Source: Streptomyces sp. JB150
Lineage (GTDB): Bacteria > Actinomycetota > Actinomycetes > Streptomycetales > Streptomycetaceae
Reading direction: 5' to 3'
Length of the DNA: 64,000 nt
NCBI RefSeq assembly: GCF_011193355.1
Contig: NZ_CP049780.1
Location: 5,437,803-5,501,802 of the forward strand
This document shows positions 53,458 through 62,325 of the stretch, in pieces. Made by a program: the position numbers and the translations under genes. The notes under the pieces are model-generated. The model was not told where the DNA came from. It saw nothing but the letters and a program-made list of their open reading frames with translations, and did not search any database. Numbering within the stretch: the stretch's first letter is position 1; each line of letters opens with the position of its first letter.

Positions 53458-55704
53458 ATGCCGCGACCTGACGACTCCGGCCGACGCAGGACGGCCCGCA
53501 TGCTCAACGAGCGCCCGGCGTTCGGAATCCATTCGTTCAAGAACCGGACGGACGAACTGCACAGCATCCGGGTACTGTTCGAGGATCCCTCCGTGCGGAT
53601 CACCAGCCTGCTGGGACGCCGCGGCATAGGCAAGAGTCTGCTGGCGGTGCGAGCCGCGCGCAGCGTCGCCGAGGGCGTCTGGCCGGACGGCGCGAGGACC
53701 GAACCAGTGGACGCGGTCGTGTTCTTCGGCGAGCGCACCACCGGCATCACGTTCGAACAGATCTTCTTCGACTGCCTGCGACTGCTCGATGCGCATGAGT
53801 CCGACCGGCTCCACCGCATCTGGGGGAGCAGGCGGCGGGCCGCCGACAAGGCAACGGAGTTGTTCGACGCGCTGGCTCCCCTGAACGTCCTGATCCTCCT
53901 GGACAACCTGGAGGAACTGCTGGACGAGGAGGACGTGTTCCGGGAGCCGGAGCTGATGGAGGCGGTGAAGGCTCTCCTCACGCACGAGAGTGCGCCTCGC
54001 CTGCTCATCACCAGTCAGGTGCCCTTGGCGCTCCCGGCCCAGTTCGCTCGGGCCGAGCGCCGCATCCTCATGGAAGAGGGGCTGCCACGCCAGGACTCGA
54101 TCGCCCTGTTACGCGAGCTGGACGCCGACGGCCTCGGCGGCATCCGGGACGCCGACGACGCACTGCTGGCGGAGACAGCGGGGCGAGTGTACGGCGTGCC
54201 CAGGGGCCTCGAACTCATCGCCGGAGCGCTTCAGGACGACGTCAGCATGCGGTCGTTACGTGAGTGGCTGAGGGACACGGCCGCGCTGACCAGCCTGGTG
54301 GATGAACTGGCGCAGCGCCGCTATCGCGACCTGGACGAGCACCATCGGCTGGTCATGGATGTGCTGGCGGTCTTCGGCACCCCCGTCCCGCCGGACGCCG
54401 TGGCCTGGGTGCTCGGCCCGCTGGCGCCCGGCCTCAGCGTGGACGCCGTGCTGCGGCGGCTGACGCGGGGCTTCCTCGCCCGGGCGAACCGCGAGAACCG
54501 CACCTACTCGCTGCTTCCCATGGACACCGACATCGCCCGTGCCGACCTCGCCCGGCGTGCTCCCCTCCTGGCCCGTCGCCTGCACCGGCGCGCCGCGGAC
54601 TGGTACGCCCGGACCGCCATACCGCGGGAGGAGTGGCGCACTCCGCAGGACGTGGCCCCGCAGCGGCGGGAGTTGGCGCATCGCGTGCAGGCCGGTGACT
54701 ACGACGAGGCAGCCCTGCTCCTTGACCGGTTCGCGGACTTCCTGGTCTGGCAGGGCTCCGCCGGCACCGTCATGTCCATGTGCACGGACCTGGCGGGGCG
54801 GCTGACGGGGCGGCAGGCCCGCCTGGCCTACCTGGTCGCCCGCGGACACGCCCAGTTCGCGATCGGGCCCATGAACACGTCGATCGAGCTGCTTCAGGAG
54901 GCCGAGTCGCTGGCGCAGGTTCCGCAGGACGCGGCGTGCCTGCAACGCATTCTCTTCCTTCTCGGGGACATGGACCGCTTCGAGGGCCGTCACTCCGATG
55001 CCGTCCCCCGGCTCCGGCGCTCCGCCGATATTGCCTCCAGGCTCGGGATGGTGGAGGAGTACGCCCACGCGCTGCTCTGCCTGAGCCTGGCCCACAGCTA
55101 TGCCGACCGGCCCGACCTTGGCCTGGAGGTGGCGGCCGAACTGTCCGAACTGGCCCGGGGGTCGAGCCTGCCCATCGTCCGTGCCCGGGAGGCCAACGCC
55201 CTCGCCTGTGCCTACGCGGCGATGCGGGAATGGCCGCGCGTCACTCACGTCGTCGAGGCTTCGATCATCGCCTATGACGAGTCCGGCATTCCGGAGGCCT
55301 TGGGGTTCTCCTGGAACACCCTGGGTCTCGCCCGTGTCGGTACCGGTGACCTCACGTCGGCACTCAGCGCGTTCGACATGGGTGTCGAACGAAGCGCGGA
55401 CGTCGGCTGGCTGCTCCCCGAAGCGGTGTGCCGGTTCAACCAGACCTGGGCCCTGTGGCGGCTGGGCCGGGCGGCCGACGCGGAAAGCTCCGGCCGCCGG
55501 GCGCTCATCGCCTATCAGCGTTGCGGCTCCAAGGACGAAGCCGCCGCGGCTGCCCTGTATGACGCCGTCGCGGCTGACCGGAGCGGCGATCCGGTGAGTG
55601 CCGCGCGTCATCTGCAGCGCTGCGCCGCGCTGGTCGTGGGAAACCCCGACCTGTGTCCCGCGGAGTGGTTCACGGCCGCGGCGGACCGGCTGCGCGTCCG
55701 GTGA
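53458..55704 (+). CDS. STAND-like P-loop NTPase with C-terminal TPR-like repeats
   Basis: The 748-residue protein has an N-terminal NTPase with Walker A GRRGIGKSL (about residues 53-61), Walker B LNVLILLDNLEE (about 141-152) and a sensor-like LLITSQVPLAL. A winged-helix-like spacer follows. The second half (about residues 400-748) is all-helical with repeated TPR-like units (e.g. ARLAYLVARGHAQFA, AHALLCLSLAHSYADRPDLG). This is the layout of STAND sensors, including several antiphage and regulatory proteins, but no effector domain is recognised. The ATG at 53458 has GGGGAGA upstream. Confidence 0.82.
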   Translation: MPRPDDSGRRRTARMLNERPAFGIHSFKNRTDELHSIRVLFEDPSVRITSLLGRRGIGKSLLAVRAARSVAEGVWPDGARTEPVDAVVFFGERTTGITFEQIFFDCLRLLDAHESDRLHRIWGSRRRAADKATELFDALAPLNVLILLDNLEELLDEEDVFREPELMEAVKALLTHESAPRLLITSQVPLALPAQFARAERRILMEEGLPRQDSIALLRELDADGLGGIRDADDALLAETAGRVYGVPRGLELIAGALQDDVSMRSLREWLRDTAALTSLVDELAQRRYRDLDEHHRLVMDVLAVFGTPVPPDAVAWVLGPLAPGLSVDAVLRRLTRGFLARANRENRTYSLLPMDTDIARADLARRAPLLARRLHRRAADWYARTAIPREEWRTPQDVAPQRRELAHRVQAGDYDEAALLLDRFADFLVWQGSAGTVMSMCTDLAGRLTGRQARLAYLVARGHAQFAIGPMNTSIELLQEAESLAQVPQDAACLQRILFLLGDMDRFEGRHSDAVPRLRRSADIASRLGMVEEYAHALLCLSLAHSYADRPDLGLEVAAELSELARGSSLPIVRAREANALACAYAAMREWPRVTHVVEASIIAYDESGIPEALGFSWNTLGLARVGTGDLTSALSAFDMGVERSADVGWLLPEAVCRFNQTWALWRLGRAADAESSGRRALIAYQRCGSKDEAAAAALYDAVAADRSGDPVSAARHLQRCAALVVGNPDLCPAEWFTAAADRLRVR

Positions 55705-55708
55705 CCTG

Positions 55709-56662
55709 TCAGTGGCCGTGCGGGGCCTGTTCGTCGTGGGACTTGTCCGGCCGCTGTTCGGCCGTGGGCGCGGGCTGTTCGTCCGCCCGGACCGTGAAGG
55801 CCGCCGTGTGGACCTCGCCGCCCGTCCTGAAGTCGAGGAAGAGGCGGTAGGTGCCCCGGCTGGGGGCGGTCGCGGAGAAGGCGACCTTCGGGCCGGAGGC
55901 GGCGGTGCCGTGGGCCTCCTCGTGCGGGTGGACGTGCAGGTAGGCGAGGTCGCCGGAGCGCAGGGCGACCAGGTGGCCGTAGGCGCCGAGGTACGGCTGG
56001 AGGGCGGCCGGCTCGCCGTCGCGGCGGACGGTGAAGGTCAGGTCGCTCGCGCCGCCCGCCTTGAGGGTGCCGTCGAGGGTGACCTCGTAGCCGTCCACGG
56101 TGGTTGTGGTGGCGGGGGCGGGCAGGGTGTCCGGGGTGTAGGTGCCGGAGACCGCCAGGTCGGCGCCCAGCGTCAGGCCCTCGCGCTCGGCGGCCGGGGT
56201 GAAGTCGGCGAGGACGCGGTAGCCGCCGGGGTCGGGGAGGGTGGTCCTGGTCGTCCAGGTGCCGTCGGCCGTGCGGGTGGGGTGCAGGTGGCGGTAGGTG
56301 GTGAGGTCGCGTGAGGCGACGATCAGGTGCAGGTCCTTCTCGTGCTCGCGCCGGTAGTCGGTCACCGGGCGGCCGTCCGCGTCGCGGATGACGAAGCGCA
56401 GGGCGGCCGGTTCACCGGCCGGTACGCGCGGGGTCCTCAGGTCCAGGGTGTAGCCGTTCTGGGAGATCTGGAGGCCGCCGGGTGTGGTGTTCCCGGGTGC
56501 GGTGTCCCCGGGAGCGGGGGAGGAGTGGGCGGCCGGTTCGTGGCCGCCGGCCCCGCCGGTGTCCGGGGAGAGCGGGGAGACCGCGTCGCCGATGCCGTAC
56601 GCGGCGGCGAAGGACGCGGCCAGCGCGGCGCCGAAGGCACCGATCTTGTACAGGGGGCGCAT
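55709..56662 (-). CDS. Secreted, His-rich copper-associated protein
   Basis: The 317-residue protein has a signal peptide-like N-terminus (MRPLYKIGAFGAALAASFAA) and two beta-sandwich-like modules. Histidines occur near YRHLHP and YLHVHPHEEAHG, and the C-terminus is His-rich (DEQAPHGH). Metal binding is likely. It is divergent from a copper ATPase across a CsoR-like palindrome, so a periplasmic copper buffer role is the best inference. An open frame extending to 58351 is a shadow of the ATPase gene. It ends five bases from the STAND gene stop. Confidence 0.78.
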   Translation of the reverse strand: MRPLYKIGAFGAALAASFAAAYGIGDAVSPLSPDTGGAGGHEPAAHSSPAPGDTAPGNTTPGGLQISQNGYTLDLRTPRVPAGEPAALRFVIRDADGRPVTDYRREHEKDLHLIVASRDLTTYRHLHPTRTADGTWTTRTTLPDPGGYRVLADFTPAAEREGLTLGADLAVSGTYTPDTLPAPATTTTVDGYEVTLDGTLKAGGASDLTFTVRRDGEPAALQPYLGAYGHLVALRSGDLAYLHVHPHEEAHGTAASGPKVAFSATAPSRGTYRLFLDFRTGGEVHTAAFTVRADEQPAPTAEQRPDKSHDEQAPHGH

Positions 56663-56697
56663 CTCTGACTCCTGACTGCTCTTGATCTGGGTACCCG

Positions 56698-56739
56698 GTG
56701 GGGGTATATATGTGAGCAGCTTATACCCCCTGGGGGTAT
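56698..56739. promoter_or_regulatory. CsoR-like operator between divergent copper genes
   Basis: The 17-bp palindrome ataccccctgggggtat (56723-56739) and a half-site gtgggggtata at 56698-56708 match the G-tract/TAT pattern of CsoR operators. They lie between the divergent secreted protein and copA starts. No csoR gene is in the window. Confidence 0.8.
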
Positions 56740-56785
56740 CAAGTGAAGAGTGATCCGAGAGTCGGCGAGCAGTCCAGGAGGAGCG

Positions 56786-59044
56786 ATGATCACCACGGCC
56801 CCCGGTGCCACCACCGAGGTCGAACTCGCCATCGGCGGAATGACCTGCGCCTCCTGCGCGGCGCGCATCGAGAAGAAGCTCAACCGCATGGACGGCGTCA
56901 CCGCCACCGTCAACTACGCGACGGAGAAGGCGAAGGTGACGTACGCCGGGAACGTGACCGTCCCCGACCTGATCGCCACCGTCGAGGCCACCGGATACAC
57001 CGCGCGGGAACCCGAGCCACCGCGGACCGGACCGGACCAGGCGCCCCCCGACGAACGCGGCGCCGCCGACGAGCTGACGCCGCTGCGGCAGCGGCTGGTC
57101 ACCGCCGTCGTGCTCGCCGTCCCGGTGATCGCCCTGGCGATGGTCCCGGCGCTCCAGTTCACGTACTGGCAGTGGCTGTCCCTGACCCTCGCCGCCCCCG
57201 TCGTCACCTACGCCGCCTGGCCGTTCCACCGCGCCGCGTGGACCAACGCCCGGCACGGCGCCGCCACCATGGACACGCTGATCTCGGTCGGCACCTCGGC
57301 CGCGTTCCTGTGGTCGCTGTGGGCGCTCTTCTTCGGCACGGCGGGCACACCCGGCATGACCCATCCGTTCGAGCTGACCATCGCCCGCGGCGACGGCTCC
57401 GGGAACATCTATCTGGAGGCCGCCGCCGGAGTCACCGCGTTCATCCTGGCCGGCCGCTACTTCGAGGCCCGCTCCAAGCGCACGGCGGGCGCCGCGCTGC
57501 GGGCGCTGATGGAACTCGGCGCCAAGGACGTCACCGTGCTGCGCGACGGCACCGAAGTGCGCGTGCCGGTCGGCGAGTTGCGGGCGGGCGACCGGTTCGT
57601 CGTGCGGCCCGGCGAGAAGATCGCCACCGACGGCGTCGTCGTCGAGGGCGGCTCCGCCGTGGACGCCTCCCTGCTCACCGGCGAGTCCGTGCCCGTCGAG
57701 GTCGGCGTCGGCGACCCCGTCGCCGGTGCCACCGTCAACGCGGGCGGCCGGCTCGTCGTCGAGGCCACCCGGGTCGGCGCCGACACCCAGCTCGCCCGGA
57801 TGGCCAGGCTGGTCGAGGACGCGCAGAACGGCAAGGCCGCCGCCCAGCGGCTCGCCGACCGGATCTCCGGCGTCTTCGTCCCGGTCGTCATCGCGCTCGC
57901 CCTCGGCACCCTCGGCTTCTGGCTCGGCAACGGCGCCGGGCTCACCGCCGCGTTCACCGCCGCCGTCGCCGTGCTGGTCATCGCCTGCCCGTGCGCGCTG
58001 GGCCTGGCCACGCCGACCGCGCTGCTCGTCGGCACCGGGCGCGGCGCCCAGCTCGGCATCCTCATCAAGGGACCCGAGGTCCTGGAGTCCACCCGCCGCG
58101 TCGACACCGTCGTCCTCGACAAGACCGGCACCGTCACCACCGGCCGGATGACCCTGCTCGCCGTGCACACCGCCGGCGCCACCGGCACCGACGAGGTGCT
58201 GCGGCTCGCGGGCGCCCTGGAGCACGCCTCCGAGCACCCCGTCGCCCGCGCCGTCGCCGCCGCGGCCGCCGAGCGGACCGGCAGCCTGCCGGTCCCGGAG
58301 GACTTCGCCAACGTGCCGGGGCTCGGTGTGCAGGGCATCGTCGAGGGACACGCCGTGCTCGTCGGCCGGGAGAAGCTGCTGGCGGAGTGGGCGATCGAGC
58401 TTCCCGCCGAACTCGCGGCGGCCAGGGCGCGGGCCGAGCGGAACGGCCGTACGGCCATCGCCGTCGCCTGGGACGGCGAGGCCCGTGCGGTGCTGGAGGT
58501 CGCCGACGCCGTGAAGGACACGAGCGCCGAGGCCGTCCGCCGGCTCCGCTCACTGGGGCTGCGGCCGGTGCTGCTCACCGGCGACAACCAGGCCGTCGCC
58601 GAGGCGGTGGCCCGCGAGGTCGGCATCGGTGAGGTGATCGCCGAGGTGCTGCCCGAGGACAAGGTGGCGGTCGTCGAGCGGCTGCAGGCCGAGGGCCGTA
58701 CGGTCGCGATGGTCGGCGACGGCGTCAACGACGCGGCCGCGCTCGCCCAGGCGGACCTCGGGCTCGCCCTGGGCACCGGCACGGACGCGGCGATCGAGGC
58801 CGGCGACCTGACCCTGGTCCGCGGCGACCTGCGGGTCGCGGCGGACGCCATCCGCCTCTCCCGCCGCACCCTCGCCACCATCAAGGGCAACCTGTTCTGG
58901 GCCTTCGCCTACAACGTCGCCGCCCTGCCGCTGGCCGCGGCCGGCCTGCTCAACCCGATGATCGCGGGCGCGGCGATGGCCTTCTCCTCGGTCTTCGTGG
59001 TCGGCAACTCGCTGCGGCTGCGCGGATTCAAGGCCGTCAGCTGA
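56786..59044 (+). CDS. copA: Copper-exporting P1B-type ATPase CopA
   Basis: The 752-residue ATPase pumps Cu(I) out of the cytoplasm. It has one N-terminal heavy-metal-binding domain ([14 protein letters not shown], about residues 18-31) and eight membrane segments. The CPC motif is in [13 protein letters not shown] (about 403), the phosphorylation site is DKTGT (about 446) and the hinge is [10 protein letters not shown] (about 643). The ATG at 56786 has AGGAGG upstream. A CsoR-like palindrome precedes it. The C-terminal YN and MxxSS membrane motifs ([23 protein letters not shown]) are present, so the enzyme looks intact. Confidence 0.95.
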   Translation: MITTAPGATTEVELAIGGMTCASCAARIEKKLNRMDGVTATVNYATEKAKVTYAGNVTVPDLIATVEATGYTAREPEPPRTGPDQAPPDERGAADELTPLRQRLVTAVVLAVPVIALAMVPALQFTYWQWLSLTLAAPVVTYAAWPFHRAAWTNARHGAATMDTLISVGTSAAFLWSLWALFFGTAGTPGMTHPFELTIARGDGSGNIYLEAAAGVTAFILAGRYFEARSKRTAGAALRALMELGAKDVTVLRDGTEVRVPVGELRAGDRFVVRPGEKIATDGVVVEGGSAVDASLLTGESVPVEVGVGDPVAGATVNAGGRLVVEATRVGADTQLARMARLVEDAQNGKAAAQRLADRISGVFVPVVIALALGTLGFWLGNGAGLTAAFTAAVAVLVIACPCALGLATPTALLVGTGRGAQLGILIKGPEVLESTRRVDTVVLDKTGTVTTGRMTLLAVHTAGATGTDEVLRLAGALEHASEHPVARAVAAAAAERTGSLPVPEDFANVPGLGVQGIVEGHAVLVGREKLLAEWAIELPAELAAARARAERNGRTAIAVAWDGEARAVLEVADAVKDTSAEAVRRLRSLGLRPVLLTGDNQAVAEAVAREVGIGEVIAEVLPEDKVAVVERLQAEGRTVAMVGDGVNDAAALAQADLGLALGTGTDAAIEAGDLTLVRGDLRVAADAIRLSRRTLATIKGNLFWAFAYNVAALPLAAAGLLNPMIAGAAMAFSSVFVVGNSLRLRGFKAVS

Positions 59045-59126
59045 TGCGACGTCAGATGCAGTCAGGGGCGGCTCTCCCGCGTGAGGGCCGCCCTTGCCGA
59101 TCCCGGCCACCCCTGGCGGTCCCCTC

Positions 59127-60281
59127 CTACTTCAGGGCCGCCCCCACGATGCCCTGCACCACCGGATTGCCCGACTCGTCCTTGGCGTCGGTGTCGTTGA
59201 CCGAGTAGACGACCGTACGGCTCAGATCGCGGGTCGCGGCGACCGCCGTGCTGTACCCGTACCGCGCGCCGGACTTGAACCAGTAGACCCGGCCGCCGGA
59301 CTCGTACCGCTGGAGCCCGGCGCTGTGGGTGGCGCCCTCGATGTGCTCGGGGACCCGGAACATCTCCCGCAGCTGCGGCTTCGGCACGACCCGCCCCCGG
59401 AACAGCGCGGTGACCAGCCGCTCCAGGTCGGCGGTCGTGGAGATCATGTCGCCCGCCGCCCAGCGGTCCGCCTGGTTCCACTCGGTGACGTCGACCAGCC
59501 GGGCCGTGCCGTGGGGTCCCGTCATCGTCTGGTAGCCCCGGTTGTGCGGGCCGAGGATGCGCGGATCCGTGCCGGGGAAGTACGTGTCCCGCATCCCGGC
59601 CGGCCTCAGCACGCGCCGCGTCGCCTCCGCGGCGTACGGGCGACCGGTGACCTTCTCGATCAGCAGGCCGAGGATCGTGTAGTTGACGTTCAGGTAGTGC
59701 TGCCGCTTCCCGGGCGGGAACTCCGGCCCCTTGGCCACCGCCGACGCCACGACCCGCTCCGGCGGAAGGGCGTCAAAGCGGTGCGCGTACGCCTCCTCGA
59801 CGGTGTCCCCGAGACCGTCACCGGGCTGGATGCCGCTGGTGTGGTTCAGCAACTGCCGTACGGAGACCGGCCGGAACCGGGGGCCGAGCAGGCCGGGGAG
59901 GTAGTGCTGCACCGGCCGGTTCAGGTCGATTTGGCCGTCCGCCGCGAGGTCCAGCACCACGGCGGCGGTCACCACCTTGGTCGTGGACCCGGCGCGGAAG
60001 CGGGCGTCCGGGTCCGCCGCGCGCCCGCTCACCAGATCCCGCACGCCCGCGCTGCCCCGCCAGACGCCGTCCGTGCCGCCGACCCGCACGAGGGCGGCGG
60101 TGGCGTGCTCGCCGGGCAGCCCGGCCAGCGCGGCGCTCAGCGCGGCGGCGTCCGGCGCCTTCCCGTGCGCCGGGGCGGTCACCCCGGGCGCGGCGAGGGC
60201 CGGGGCTGCGGCGAGCGGGCCGCCCGCCCCGAGGGCGAGCGCGAGGGCGGCGGCGACGGTCGTACGGCGGCTGAGGCGCAT
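59127..60281 (-). CDS. Secreted serine hydrolase (beta-lactamase/DD-peptidase family)
   Basis: The 384-residue protein has a signal peptide (MRLSRRTTVAAALALALGAG) and class C beta-lactamase/D-alanyl-D-alanine carboxypeptidase motifs: SxxK as GSTTK (about residue 95) and YxN as YLNVNY (about 196). A KTG-equivalent (FKSG) lies near the end. Such proteins are exported peptidases, esterases or lactamases, and the substrate cannot be assigned. The ATG at 60281 begins the signal peptide. No partner gene is adjacent. Confidence 0.85.
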   Translation of the reverse strand: MRLSRRTTVAAALALALGAGGPLAAAPALAAPGVTAPAHGKAPDAAALSAALAGLPGEHATAALVRVGGTDGVWRGSAGVRDLVSGRAADPDARFRAGSTTKVVTAAVVLDLAADGQIDLNRPVQHYLPGLLGPRFRPVSVRQLLNHTSGIQPGDGLGDTVEEAYAHRFDALPPERVVASAVAKGPEFPPGKRQHYLNVNYTILGLLIEKVTGRPYAAEATRRVLRPAGMRDTYFPGTDPRILGPHNRGYQTMTGPHGTARLVDVTEWNQADRWAAGDMISTTADLERLVTALFRGRVVPKPQLREMFRVPEHIEGATHSAGLQRYESGGRVYWFKSGARYGYSTAVAATRDLSRTVVYSVNDTDAKDESGNPVVQGIVGAALK

Positions 60282-60485
60282 GGCGCATCCGTTCCTGAGC
60301 GAGTGACAGGGAGGGTCACGGGTGACGGTGATCATCCTCGGGCGGTACGGCGTCGCCCGGATCGTCGCTCAGGAGGGCACCGACCCTGGCCGGACCCGGA
60401 GCGACGCGCCCGGACGTTCAGGGGGTTGTCCGGGGGTGTCCCCTAGGGGGCCGGGCCGCCCAGGACACGCCGGCCCGGCCGAGGC

Positions 60486-60875
60486 TCAGCGCTCCCCGCC
60501 GTGCCGCTCCCCGCCGTGCCGCTCCCCGCCGTGCCGCTCCTGCGCCGCCATCACCTCGTCGCCGTACTCGAACGCCCACGCGCCGAACGAGCCGATCGGC
60601 GCGAGCAACGTCCGCCCCAGCGCGGTCAGTTCGTACTCCACGCGCGGCGGGGCGCCGCCGTACGCGCGCCGGGTCACGAGCCCGTTGAACTCCAGGCGGC
60701 GCAACGTCTCCGTCAGCACCTTCTGGCTGATGCCGCCGATGCGCTCCCGCAGTTCCCCCGGGCGGTACGGGCCGTCCCGCAGCGCCCACAGCACCACCGC
60801 GTTCCAGGTGTGCGCGAGCAGGTCGAAGGCGAGCCGGGCACGGCAGTCGGCGAGGAAGCCCTGGTCAGTGGTCAC
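60486..60875 (-). CDS. HxlR-family transcriptional regulator with a repeated C-terminal tail
   Basis: The 129-residue protein is a winged-helix HxlR regulator (NAVVLWALRDGPYRPGELRE, ISQKVLTETLRRLEFNGLVTR). It diverges from the NAD(P)-binding gene at 60916 over 40 bases, so it probably controls that gene, as HxlR proteins often do for oxidoreductases. The tail ends with three tandem RHGGE units encoded by a 15-bp tandem repeat, which is unusual. The GTG at 60875 is the likely start. Confidence 0.85.
   Translation of the reverse strand: MTTDQGFLADCRARLAFDLLAHTWNAVVLWALRDGPYRPGELRERIGGISQKVLTETLRRLEFNGLVTRRAYGGAPPRVEYELTALGRTLLAPIGSFGAWAFEYGDEVMAAQERHGGERHGGERHGGER
60490..60534. repeat. 15-bp tandem repeat, three copies
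   Basis: The unit cgctccccgccgtgc occurs three times in tandem at 60490-60504, 60505-60519 and 60520-60534. It encodes the RHGGE repeats at the end of the HxlR regulator. Confidence 0.9.
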
Positions 60876-60915
60876 GCACCGAATGGTGCCCGAGCGGCTT
60901 CCTACCGTGTCGGCC

Positions 60916-61518
60916 ATGCGTATAGGAATCCTCGGAAGCGGAAACATGGCGGACGCCCTCGGCACCCGGTGGCGGCGTGCCGGACACGACGTGCGGACCG
61001 GCGGCCGCCGGGACGGCGGACTGCGGGCGGCGGCGGAACACGGCACCGACGCGGTGCTCCTGGCGGTGCCCCACGAGGCGGCCGTCGACGTGGCCGCCGG
61101 ACTGGCGGACGTGCTGCGCGGGCGCACGCTCATCGACTGCACCAACCCGGTCGGCCCCGGCTTCACCCTGCGCACGGGCGGCGGCCCCTCGGCGGCCGAG
61201 CGCGTCGCCGCGGCCGCGCCCGGCGCGCACGTCGTCAAGGCGTTCAACCTCTGCCACGCCGACGTCTGGCGGCTGACCCCGCCCGTCTTCGACGGCCGCC
61301 CGCTCGCGGTGCCGCTGTGCGGCGACGACGAGGCGGCGCTCGCCGCCGTACGTCGACTCGTCCGCGACCTCGGCTGTGTGCCGCTGTCCGCGGGCGGGCT
61401 GGAACGGGCCGGGCTGGTGGAGGCGACGGCGGCACTGCTGATCGGCCTGTGGGTGGGGGAGGGGGCGGACGCCCAGGCCATCGCGCCGCCGCTGGAGTAC
61501 GCCGGACCGCGCGGCTAA
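60916..61518 (+). CDS. NAD(P)-binding F420-reductase-like protein
   Basis: The 200-residue protein has an N-terminal Rossmann motif (MRIGILGSGNMADALGTRW), matching the NADPH-dependent F420 reductase/NADP oxidoreductase coenzyme family (pyrroline-5-carboxylate reductase-like). VVKAFNLCHAD and a C-terminal helical region follow. It lies divergent from the HxlR gene. Streptomyces use F420, so an F420-linked role is plausible, but the substrate is unknown. It converges on the next gene with a 4-base overlap of the stops. Confidence 0.82.
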   Translation: MRIGILGSGNMADALGTRWRRAGHDVRTGGRRDGGLRAAAEHGTDAVLLAVPHEAAVDVAAGLADVLRGRTLIDCTNPVGPGFTLRTGGGPSAAERVAAAAPGAHVVKAFNLCHADVWRLTPPVFDGRPLAVPLCGDDEAALAAVRRLVRDLGCVPLSAGGLERAGLVEATAALLIGLWVGEGADAQAIAPPLEYAGPRG

Positions 61519-62201
61519 CCGCGGCGGCGCAGCGCGCACAGGGCGTCCACGCGGTTGGTGGTGATGGAGTCGACGCCCAGGTCGAGCAGGCGGCGCATGG
61601 CGCGGACCGTGTCCGGGGTCCACACGGACAGCAGGTAGCCGTCGCGGTGGACGCGGGCGGCGAGGTCGCGGTCGACCAACCCGAAGCGGTAGTTGAGCCA
61701 GCGCGGGCGCACCGCGTCCAGCAGCGCGGGGCGCGGCGGTGCCAGCGTCGTCCAGGTCAGGGCGATCTCGGCGGCCGGGTCGGCGGTGCGCACCGCGAGC
61801 ATCGCGGCGGCCCCCGCGCAGTAGTACACCCGGTCCTCGGCGCGGCAGTCGCGGACCACGTCCACCACCCGGCGGGCCACCCGCACGTCCGGGCTGCCGG
61901 GCAGGTCCAGCATCACCCGGCTGCCCTCCGTCGCCGCCAGCGCCGCGGCCAGCGTCGGCACCCGCTGCCCCGTCGCCTCCGCCAACTCCGCGGCCGTCAG
62001 CGCCCGTACCGGCTTGTCCAGCTCCCAGAGCCGTTCCAGCGTCTCGTCGTGCAGCAGCACCGGGACGCCGTCCCGCGTCAGCCGTACGTCGATCTCGACG
62101 GCGTCCGCGCCCAGTTCGCGTGCGATACGCAGCGAACGCAGGGTGTTCTCGCGGGCGTGGTAGGGGGCGCCGCGGTGGGCGACGGCGGTCACGTTGCGCA
62201 T
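61515..62201 (-). CDS. Glycerophosphodiester phosphodiesterase
   Basis: The 228-residue protein is a GDPD: HRGAPYHARENTLRSLRIA (His and metal ligands, about residues 9-27), GADAVEIDVRLTRDGVPVLLHDE, and a C-terminal SVWTPDTVRAM with the terminal substrate loop. GDPDs release glycerol 3-phosphate from deacylated phospholipids. The ATG at 62201 is the start, after an in-frame extension lacking homology. There is no signal peptide, so it is cytoplasmic. Confidence 0.88.
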   Translation of the reverse strand: MRNVTAVAHRGAPYHARENTLRSLRIARELGADAVEIDVRLTRDGVPVLLHDETLERLWELDKPVRALTAAELAEATGQRVPTLAAALAATEGSRVMLDLPGSPDVRVARRVVDVVRDCRAEDRVYYCAGAAAMLAVRTADPAAEIALTWTTLAPPRPALLDAVRPRWLNYRFGLVDRDLAARVHRDGYLLSVWTPDTVRAMRRLLDLGVDSITTNRVDALCALRRRG

Positions 62202-62325
62202 GGGCCCATTGTGTCGGGCCGGGCCCATGCGCGGGTGCGGGGCGGTTACGGGGGTGGGTGTGGCTTCGCGTGCGGGCTCGGGCTCGGGCGCGGGTGCGGG
62301 GGCCGGGTGGGAAGGTCGGGTGCGG

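Noticed and set aside
56663..58351. An 880-residue leftward frame extending the secreted His-rich protein gene
   Set aside because: The extension lies opposite copA, has shadow composition, and the signal peptide start at 56662 fits the protein.
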